Assembly (NCBI GenBank): GCA_022402405.1
Contig: JAKRSG010000059.1
Coordinates: 1-24,466 of the forward strand
From: Bacteroidia bacterium
GTDB taxonomy: Bacteria > Bacteroidota > Bacteroidia > UKL13-3
Reading direction: 5' to 3'
DNA length: 24,466 bases
Both the position numbers and the translations under genes were made by a program. The notes under the pieces were generated by a model that made no database searches, was not told the DNA's origin, and was given only the letters and a program-made list of their open reading frames with translations. This document shows positions 1-7,300 of this stretch, piece after piece; positions within the stretch are counted from its first letter, which is position 1, and each line of letters starts with the position of its first letter.

Positions 1-2592
1 AGTTGCCAATCTAAAACTATGCACTGGGTTTAGCGGAATTTTAATGATATACCTAAACTCATGCGAGAGGTTTCTAATACTTTCTGTTTCTGGACTACCG
101 CCACCACGCACTTGCCTATAAAATACAAATTTATGGTCTACTCGCTTTTTAAGCAGCTCTAAGCTACCAAAATAATCGAAGCCACTCATATCAAAAGCCA
201 TACGCACCCCACCTGTTACCCTAACATCTTCAAACAAATCTATCATACCCAGTTTAAACATACCATTTAAACCCGGATTAAACATTTGTTGCGAAGCCGG
301 AGAAATGGGTTGGTAATACGTATTAAGAATGCTATTATCTAGTTGTGTTACTACCTTATCTGTAAAGAAGGTTAAATCGTAAAACCTAGGTGCATTTATC
401 TTAATATTTTTTTGCTTAAGAAGTCCCTCCGGATTTTTAGTAATCACAATAAACTGCGGGCGCTTATAATCTGGCTGCGTATAATCGGTAATAAAAAAAT
501 AGGCATTGGTATCAACCGGTATTTTTACCTCTTTGGGTCCCGCTTGGGCAGTATCTTTATCGCCCCTTTGCGCTTTATATTCTTTGGCGCCCGCTTCAAA
601 AGGTTGGTTAGCATAGCCAGAACGCAATCTATATAAGTTAGGGTAGCTCTCTACATTTTTAGATTCTTCTTCTACCTGTTTGCTAATAGGCTGGTATTTT
701 ATGTAGTATTTTCCCTTGTCTAAAACCAAATCATATACCATTTTGCCCTGAACCGATATGTCGTGAGCGATGATACTTTTTTTGTAATTAGTAAGCGGGT
801 AGGTATAAACAATGTCTTTATTAAAAACGAAGGTATCCATTTGCTCCACCCTATCATCTAGCGTAATGGTTTTGTTATTGTATACAAACTGATTTCCACT
901 CCAAGTAGGAGCATCGGTGTATTGCAGCACATCGTTTTCTAGCTCCAGACTATCCTTGTATTTTATCTGAATTTCTGTATAATCATAAACCTCCTCAATA
1001 CGCGCGGCATATCGGTTTCTTACTCCGTTGTATTCGCTTAAATAGGCAAAATACTTTTGGTTATAATCAATAGGGTGCGTTTCATTAATACCGGGCGTAT
1101 GCGTTAATCGTTTCAGTTTCGGACTATTAGTTTCTAAATCGTACTGATAGATTTCAAAATTATTATCTGCATCTAATTTGCTTTGAACACCTACTCCTAG
1201 AGAATCATTTTTTCGGTTCGAGCTAAATAAAATTTTGCCCGAAAAATCTACAAATCTAGGATGTAAATCGTCGTAAAAATCAGAAGTAATTTGCCGCTCT
1301 CTGCGGGTAGGAATATCATAGATAAATAAATCGCTTTGCCCCCTTCTAATAGCAGATAAAACAATGCTTCTGCCATTATCGCTAAAGTCTATTCCCGTTA
1401 TTTTATCGAACTTTAAGAAACGAATGGTTTCCTCTTTTTTGTTTACTAAATCAACTATACGCAAGTAAACCTGCCCTTTCTTTTCGAACACATACGATAG
1501 CTTATCGCCACCTGCTTGCCAAGCTAAGAGAGGGAAAGATTGATCTATGATGAGTTGATTGTATTTTAAACCACCTTTAAAAATTTTCTTGGATTTACCC
1601 GTTTTTAAATCCATTAACCAAACCTTGTATTTGCCGTATTTATTGGTGGTAAAGGCTAGGTAGTTTCCTTTTGGACTAGCCTTCATTTGATCTTGAATAT
1701 AGGGAGCGATACGTTTTTTTATTTTGTGTTCGCCACTTGGGAAGTCGGCCAATAAACTAGCCTCTTTAGCATATGCATTTTGGTAATAGGCGGTGTAATC
1801 CTCTATCAATTGCGGGAATTCTAGATTGGTAACATAGCCTATAGCACTCTCATAATTTCTAGTAAGCTTGGTTATATAAACTAAGTTTGCTATTACTTCA
1901 CGCTCATATTTTTCTGCCAAAAACCTCCAGAACGAATGTCCCGCAAAAACAGGATCATTTTGCGATAACCTATTAAACCTAAATTTCTTTTTTACCTGCA
2001 AAGCATCCTTCATTTTGTTGTCTAGCGTTACATCCCAATCGCGCGCCAGATAAGAAACCAGACCTTGCACATACCACTGCGGCAAATTTAAAAACGCAGC
2101 ATTTTGAATACGTTCCTGAAGGTTTCCACCATATAATAATTCATTTAACAAAACCAGCGCCAATCCCTCTTTCAGCTGTCGGTCTAAATCTGCATGATCC
2201 CCATTAAAATAAATCAAAACACGATTGTTTACCACCTGCGTATAGCCACCCGTATTGAGGTTAATATCCTCCAAGCCAAAGTTGCCCTGTTTATAATCGC
2301 TTAACGTATTATAGCAGATTATTTCAATTCTTCCACCCAATCTATGGTCTAGTATTTTCTCTAAATCCTGAATATTATTTTCAGCAAATTTTATGCAGTA
2401 GGTAGCAAGTTCTCTACCACCCGAATAGAAAAAAGCATCATAATTTTCGCTACGCAAAAAGCTCCATTCAAAACGCCCGTATTGCACTCTATTCTGACCA
2501 AAAGGCGTGTTTATACCTTGGGCTGTCGCAGGTTTCGGTTTGAACCCAATGACCATAAAAAATAAGATGAATGCTATGCGGCAGAATTTCAT
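1..2592 (-). CDS. TolB-like propeller / outer-membrane barrel protein, partial (C-terminus beyond left edge)
   Basis: An open frame of 864 codons runs from an ATG at 2592 to the window edge without a stop. It starts with a probable signal peptide (residues 1-25, ending in ATAQ), so the product is exported. Residues about 30-270 look like the peptidase MA/gluzincin-type domain often found at the N-terminus of such Bacteroidota proteins, with a helix KEGLALVLL (141-149) and LPQWYVQGLVSY (170-181). The zinc residues expected there (HExxH, and E in WxxEG) are absent, so it is probably inactive. Residues about 300-560 contain several PD40/TolB-type blades (for example SPKGNYLAF, FSSNRKND, THPIDYNQKYFAYLSEYNG). 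The visible C-terminal part (about 730-864) has alternating hydrophobic, glycine and aromatic strands resembling an outer-membrane beta-barrel. It is divergent from the hydrolase gene at 2677. Similar proteins are commonly annotated as TolB-like; the function is unknown. Domain limits are by eye. Confidence 0.85.
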   Translation of the reverse strand, partial: MKFCRIAFILFFMVIGFKPKPATAQGINTPFGQNRVQYGRFEWSFLRSENYDAFFYSGGRELATYCIKFAENNIQDLEKILDHRLGGRIEIICYNTLSDYKQGNFGLEDINLNTGGYTQVVNNRVLIYFNGDHADLDRQLKEGLALVLLNELLYGGNLQERIQNAAFLNLPQWYVQGLVSYLARDWDVTLDNKMKDALQVKKKFRFNRLSQNDPVFAGHSFWRFLAEKYEREVIANLVYITKLTRNYESAIGYVTNLEFPQLIEDYTAYYQNAYAKEASLLADFPSGEHKIKKRIAPYIQDQMKASPKGNYLAFTTNKYGKYKVWLMDLKTGKSKKIFKGGLKYNQLIIDQSFPLLAWQAGGDKLSYVFEKKGQVYLRIVDLVNKKEETIRFLKFDKITGIDFSDNGRSIVLSAIRRGQSDLFIYDIPTRRERQITSDFYDDLHPRFVDFSGKILFSSNRKNDSLGVGVQSKLDADNNFEIYQYDLETNSPKLKRLTHTPGINETHPIDYNQKYFAYLSEYNGVRNRYAARIEEVYDYTEIQIKYKDSLELENDVLQYTDAPTWSGNQFVYNNKTITLDDRVEQMDTFVFNKDIVYTYPLTNYKKSIIAHDISVQGKMVYDLVLDKGKYYIKYQPISKQVEEESKNVESYPNLYRLRSGYANQPFEAGAKEYKAQRGDKDTAQAGPKEVKIPVDTNAYFFITDYTQPDYKRPQFIVITKNPEGLLKQKNIKINAPRFYDLTFFTDKVVTQLDNSILNTYYQPISPASQQMFNPGLNGMFKLGMIDLFEDVRVTGGVRMAFDMSGFDYFGSLELLKKRVDHKFVFYRQVRGGGSPETESIRNLSHEFRYIIKIPLNPVHSFRLAT

Positions 2593-2604
2593 AAAAATAG
2601 GTAA

Positions 2605-2612
2605 TCAAAAAT
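2605..2612 (-). promoter_or_regulatory. Possible -7 element for the TolB-like gene
   Basis: Read on the minus strand this is CATTTTTG, seven of the positions of TAnnTTTG counting the two free ones, 12 bp before the ATG at 2592. The 84-bp gap between this gene and the divergent hydrolase must hold both promoters. No convincing -33 TTTG was seen at the right distance, so this is a weak call. Confidence 0.25.
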
Positions 2613-2664
2613 GCATGAAATTATTGAATTAAGGAAATTAATTTTTATTGAGCTAAAGATTCCA

Positions 2665-2672
2665 CAAATTTG
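2665..2672 (+). promoter_or_regulatory. Possible -7 element for the MBL hydrolase, implying a very short leader
   Basis: CAAATTTG differs from TAnnTTTG only at the first base and ends 4 bp before the ATG at 2677. If it is used, transcription would begin at or near the start codon, and the longer reading frame from 2611 could not be translated from this transcript. No clear -33 partner is visible. Confidence 0.3.
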
Positions 2673-2676
2673 CAGC

Positions 2677-3318
2677 ATGTTACAAGTAAAGTCATTTGTT
2701 TTTAACGATTTTCAAGAAAATACGTATATAGTTTGGGATCAGACCAAGGCATGTGCCATTATAGACCCCGGAAGTAGTAACAATTCTGAGCGGAATTTGT
2801 TGCGCAGTTTTATAGAAGAGAATCAGTTAAAGCCAAGTTTGTTATTAAATACACATTGCCATATAGATCATATTTTGGGTAATTTATTTGTTTCTGAGCA
2901 TTATAAATTGCCATTACATATGAGCGAAGGCGAATTATTTACCTATAAAGATACCGACAGATGGGCGGCGATGTTTGGTTTGCCAAAGTTTGATATTCCC
3001 GAAAACTTGGTTTTTATACAAGCAGGTGAGACCTTAACGTTAGGTTCAAGCCGATTAGATATTTTGAGTACCCCGGGGCATTCTATTGCTTCCTTGAGTT
3101 TTTACGCTGCCAGCGATAATTTGGTGTTTTGCGGCGATGTAATATTTAAGCAAAGCATAGGCAGAACCGATTTACCAGGCGGTAATTTTGAGGTATTAGC
3201 CAAAAGCATTCGCGAGCAAATTTATACCCTGCCAGAAGAAACACTTTTATACTCCGGTCATGGCCCCGTAACAAGGGTTGGTTCAGAAAAAAATAATAAC
3301 CCATTTGTTAAATTATAA
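2677..3318 (+). CDS. MBL-fold metallohydrolase, glyoxalase II-like (YcbL type)
   Basis: This is a 213-residue cytoplasmic hydrolase of the metallo-beta-lactamase superfamily. The sequence shows the zinc signature THCHIDH (HxHxDH), a downstream TPGHS histidine, the bridging aspartate in FCGDVIF, the SIGRTDLPGG segment typical of small glyoxalase II-like YcbL proteins, and a C-terminal SGHGP histidine. Expected chemistry is hydrolysis of a thioester such as S-lactoyl-glutathione or a related thiol ester; the real substrate is unknown. The frame is open from an ATG at 2611, but the added 22 residues resemble no part of the family and overlap promoter-like DNA, whereas MLQVKSFVFNDFQENTY at 2677 is the usual family start. 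The next gene begins 5 bp after the stop, so the two are probably co-transcribed. Confidence 0.88.
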   Translation: MLQVKSFVFNDFQENTYIVWDQTKACAIIDPGSSNNSERNLLRSFIEENQLKPSLLLNTHCHIDHILGNLFVSEHYKLPLHMSEGELFTYKDTDRWAAMFGLPKFDIPENLVFIQAGETLTLGSSRLDILSTPGHSIASLSFYAASDNLVFCGDVIFKQSIGRTDLPGGNFEVLAKSIREQIYTLPEETLLYSGHGPVTRVGSEKNNNPFVKL

Positions 3319-3323
3319 ATTAT

Positions 3324-4349
3324 ATGAAAGCCCTTAAAATTACGCTTGTTAGCTTGTTAGGATTGTTTTTATTGTTGGTGATTATTTCCTTTTTTCTGCC
3401 TTCTAAGGTAAGAGTAGAGAGAAGCATGGTAATTACGGCCCATCCACATCAAATTTTATCGTATATAGAAAACTTTAGAAAGTGGGACGAATGGAGTGCT
3501 TGGCATAAAAAAGATACCACTGCCCAGTATACTTATAATGAAATTGAGAAAGGCTTAGGAGCCAGTTATTCTTGGAAAAGTGAGCATCCAGAGGTTGGAA
3601 ATGGCGAGATGAAAATTGTGGAGGTATTAGCCGATACATTCATAAAAATGGAAATGAAATTTGAAGGGATGAGAGTTTCCTATTCTTATTTTAGATTAAC
3701 AGAAGGAGAGGCTGGTACAAAGGTTACTTGGGTTATGGAATCGGATGGAGAAGGCATGCCTTGGTATTTCGTGGTTCCATCTAAGTATTTTAATTTATTT
3801 ATGGATGGCATGGTTGGAAAAGATTTTGAGGAAGGATTGGGTTCCATCCAAGCCATCATGAGCAAAATGCCCCATTATCATGTGGGCGATTACGAAGCTG
3901 AGATAAGAGAATTTGCCGGCATGACGTATTTGGGAATTCGCGAAAAAATTGCAGGTGAATTGTTAACCCAAAAAATGAGTGAGCATTATACCAGCATTGA
4001 AAATGAGTTAAAGAAGCAGAATCAAGAAATTGTGGGAGTTCCGTTTTCGATAAATCACTTTGCCAAAAACAATGTATATGATATAACCACTGCTATGGGA
4101 ACAAAAGAAAAATTGCCCGTTTCAGAACCTTTTGTGAGCAAAGAAATTCCTGCTGGTAAATGGATGGTGGTAACATATAAAGGCGGTTACAGCGGATTAG
4201 GAAGTTTGTATCAAAAAGGCTTTGAGATGTTGGCTTCGCAAAATTTGAAGCCAAGTAGTGCGCCATTAGAATTTTATGTTATTAGCCCAGGAATGGAAGT
4301 AGATAGTAATAAGTGGGTTACAGAATTAATTTTTCCATTTATTGAATAA
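3324..4349 (+). CDS. Membrane-anchored SRPBCC / GyrI-like effector-binding protein
   Basis: The 341-residue product has one N-terminal hydrophobic segment (about residues 5-26), probably an uncleaved anchor. It is followed by an SRPBCC (polyketide cyclase/START-like) domain at about 30-180, with the motif FRKWDEWSAWHKKD early in it and a long C-terminal amphipathic helix. Residues about 190-341 form a GyrI-like/AraC effector-binding domain (EIREFAGMTYLGIREKI; IPAGKWMVVTYKGGYSGLGSLYQ; ELIFPFIE at the end). Both folds bind hydrophobic small molecules in other proteins, and their fusion is familiar in Bacteroidota. No DNA-binding domain is present, so it is not an AraC regulator. Five bases separate it from the hydrolase stop. 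Ligand and role are unknown. Confidence 0.82.
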   Translation: MKALKITLVSLLGLFLLLVIISFFLPSKVRVERSMVITAHPHQILSYIENFRKWDEWSAWHKKDTTAQYTYNEIEKGLGASYSWKSEHPEVGNGEMKIVEVLADTFIKMEMKFEGMRVSYSYFRLTEGEAGTKVTWVMESDGEGMPWYFVVPSKYFNLFMDGMVGKDFEEGLGSIQAIMSKMPHYHVGDYEAEIREFAGMTYLGIREKIAGELLTQKMSEHYTSIENELKKQNQEIVGVPFSINHFAKNNVYDITTAMGTKEKLPVSEPFVSKEIPAGKWMVVTYKGGYSGLGSLYQKGFEMLASQNLKPSSAPLEFYVISPGMEVDSNKWVTELIFPFIE

Positions 4350-4360
4350 TAGTTTTGACT

Positions 4361-4397
4361 TACTTTGTATAGTGATTTTACATCACGATACAAAGTA
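4361..4397. promoter_or_regulatory. 37-bp near-perfect inverted repeat directly upstream of the hybrid kinase
   Basis: The left arm is TACTTTGTAT, then A, then GTGAT; the loop is TTTAC; the right arm is ATCAC, then G, then ATACAAAGTA. That is 15 pairs of 16 with one A/G mismatch and a 5-base loop. The right arm ends 2 bp before the ATG at 4400. The left arm contains most of a -7-like element (TTACTTTG, 4360-4367). No T-run follows, so it is not a normal intrinsic terminator for the upstream gene. It may be an operator for a dimeric regulator or an RNA hairpin at the translation start; this is inferred only from position and symmetry. Confidence 0.6.
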
Positions 4398-4399
4398 TT

Positions 4400-7300
4400 A
4401 TGGCAAAAGTTAAGGATTCTCGGTTTAACGACTTTCAAGGTGTTATTGAAAGGATAGATTTTGGTATTGTATATCAGAATATAAATGGTTTAATAGAATA
4501 CGCTAATCAGTCGGCACAAGATATACTCGGATTAACGTTTGAGCAGCTTACAGGAAGAGATTCGATGCATCCTGAGTGGAAAAGTGTGCACCCAGATGGT
4601 AGCGAGTTTCCTGGGAATGAACATCCTGCTATGCAAACACTTGCTACCGGAAAACCTGTTAGCAATAAAGTGATGGGAATATACCATCCAAACAAGCAAG
4701 ATTATGTTTGGATATTGGTGAATTCGTACCCAGTGTTGGATGGATCTAACGAAAAGATTAACGGAGTTTTTACAAGTTTTAAAGATATTACTACCCAATA
4801 TTTAACCCAAAATGATTTAGAGTATCAACTTATTTTAAGTGGAATTTTAATTGATGCAACTACCAAATTTATTAACCTCGAACTTTCAGAAATAGATAAT
4901 CAGATAAATAATTTATTAGCTAGAATTGGTTCATTTTTAAAGGTAGATAGATTTTATGTTTTCAGCTATAACTTTGAAAAGGGAACGGTTACTAATACGC
5001 ACGAATGGTGTTCTGAGGGCATAATTCCTCAAAAAGATAATTTGCAAGAATTTCCTATGGAAATTGTGGCTCCGTGGGTTGAGTTAAATAAACAAGGCAA
5101 ACCCTTTATTATGGAGGACTGCTCATTAATACCGGATGAAGATCCATTTAAACAAGTATTAATTGAGCAAGAAATACAGAGTATTTATTGTACACCTATT
5201 TTGGTAAAAAACAGGTGTATTGGTATGGTTGGTTTTGATGCTGTAAAAGCCAAATATAAATTTAACGATTACGAGAAAAACCTATTGGCGGTATTTGCTC
5301 AATTAATAGCCAATATTGAAGAAAGAAAAGAGAATAATACCAAAATTTTTGAGGCATTAAAAGAGTTAAATGGAGTCTATCAGATTTCTCAGTTAAATGC
5401 AGAAATGGGTTTAACCAATGAGGATTACTTTAGTAAAGCTTGTGAGGTAATTCGCGAATCATTTTATATACCAACAAAAACATATGTATGTTTAGAATAC
5501 TTATCGAATAAATACACCTCTACTCCTTATGTTGAAACGAAAAATATTTTAGAAAAAGAATTAAGAAGTAGTGACAATATCCTTCTTGGTAAGGTGAAAA
5601 TAGCCATACCAGAAAATAATTTTTTTCTTGAGAGCGAAACTGAGTTTTTAACAACTATTTCACGATTAATTCTGCAGAAGTACAACAAGGATTTATTTGC
5701 AGAGTCTTTATTAGCATCTGAAGAAAAGTATAGAATTATAGCCGATAATAATTATAACTGGGAGTTTTGGGAAGCTCCGGATGGTACTTTTCTCTACCAT
5801 TCTCCATCATGTATAAATACAACTGGATATGCGGCAGAGGAAATGTTATCAGACCCAGAAATCTGCCATGTTATGTTACACCCTAAAGACATAAAAGGGT
5901 ATGAGGAACATAGAAAAGAAGTAACAGAAAAGAAATGTGCAGGTAAACATAGTTTTAGAATTACTACCAAAACAGGCGAGCTCAAATATATTGAACATGT
6001 TTGTCAGCCAGTATACTCCAAAGCAGGCGTTTATCTTGGAACCAGAGGAAGTAATATAGATATAACAGACAAGGTTGAAGCGCTTAACAAACTAACCAAG
6101 AGTGAACAGCGTTTAAATAACCTATTAAACTCACAAACATCGTATGTATTGCGTACAGATTTGAGAGGTTATCATACTTTTTGGAATAAAGCATTTGAAG
6201 ATGCATTTGGTTGGATGTACAAGGAAAGTGGATTGAGCGAAGCAGATTCGTTATCATCTATATGCGAGTACGACCATCATAAAGCCAAAGAAACCGTTAC
6301 CAAATGTTTTAAAGAACCTGGCAAAATTTTTAAAGTGCAATTTGATAAGCCAGCTAAAGATGGTTCTGTGGTTCATACTGCTTGGGATTTTGTTTGTATT
6401 TTAGATGAACTTGGTAATCCAACAGAAATACAGTGTATAGGTATTGATATTACTGATTCTGTTCGTGCTTATAACAAATTGCAAGAGAGTGAACAATGGC
6501 TTGAAAGTCTTTTAAACTCTCAGACTAATTATGTGTTAAGGACAGATATGCAAGGCCGACACACGTATTGGAATCATTCGTTTGAGGAAGCATTTGGCTG
6601 GATTTATGAAATGGGTTTGAACCAAGAAGATTCCCTGAAATCTATCTGTGAGCACCACCATCCAAGAACGCTGGAGGCCGTAAATGAATGTATATCTAAT
6701 CCTGGAAAAATTGTAAAAGTTGAGTTAGATAAGCCAGGAAAGAACAATGATATTAGAACTACGCTTTGGGAGTTTTTATGCCTTACCAATTCTTCTGGTG
6801 AGCCATCCGAAATACAATGCATGGGTATTGATATTACCGAAAGAAGAAAGGCAGAAAAACAACTTTTTGAAAGCGAAGAAAATTATCGATTACTATTCGA
6901 GAATTCACCAGATCCGATTTTATTAATATCTCCTGAAGGTATAATTATAGATTGTAATATTGCCACTGAGCTTATGCTTCTGGCAACTAAAGCTGATATT
7001 ATAGGAAAGACTCCCTATGATATTTCACCAGAATTTCAACCAAATGGAAAACTTTCTAAAACCTATGTAAAAGAAATAATTGATGAGGTTATAAAGAGTA
7101 ATCAATTAAAGTTTGAATGGGTTCACCAAAAATTTAATGGCGAAAATGTACTAGTTTCTATCACTCTAACATTAGTTAACTTTGGTGGCAAGAGTTTTCT
7201 TTTAACGGCCTGGCGAGATATTACAGAGTTAAGAAAGGCCGAAATTGAGGTTAAGAAATTAAGTACCGTAACTGAACAAAATCCTTTAGGTATTTTTATT

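Noticed and set aside
412..636. Plus-strand open frame of 74 codons
   Set aside because: It lies inside the TolB-like gene on the opposite strand, has no recognisable features and is explained as a shadow frame.
2611..2676. N-terminal extension of the MBL hydrolase from an upstream ATG
   Set aside because: The 22 extra residues do not resemble the family, and they cover promoter-like DNA; the ATG at 2677 gives the standard start.
4361..4397. The inverted repeat read as an intrinsic terminator of the SRPBCC gene
   Set aside because: No T-run follows either arm, and the repeat ends two bases before the next start codon; a regulatory role fits better.
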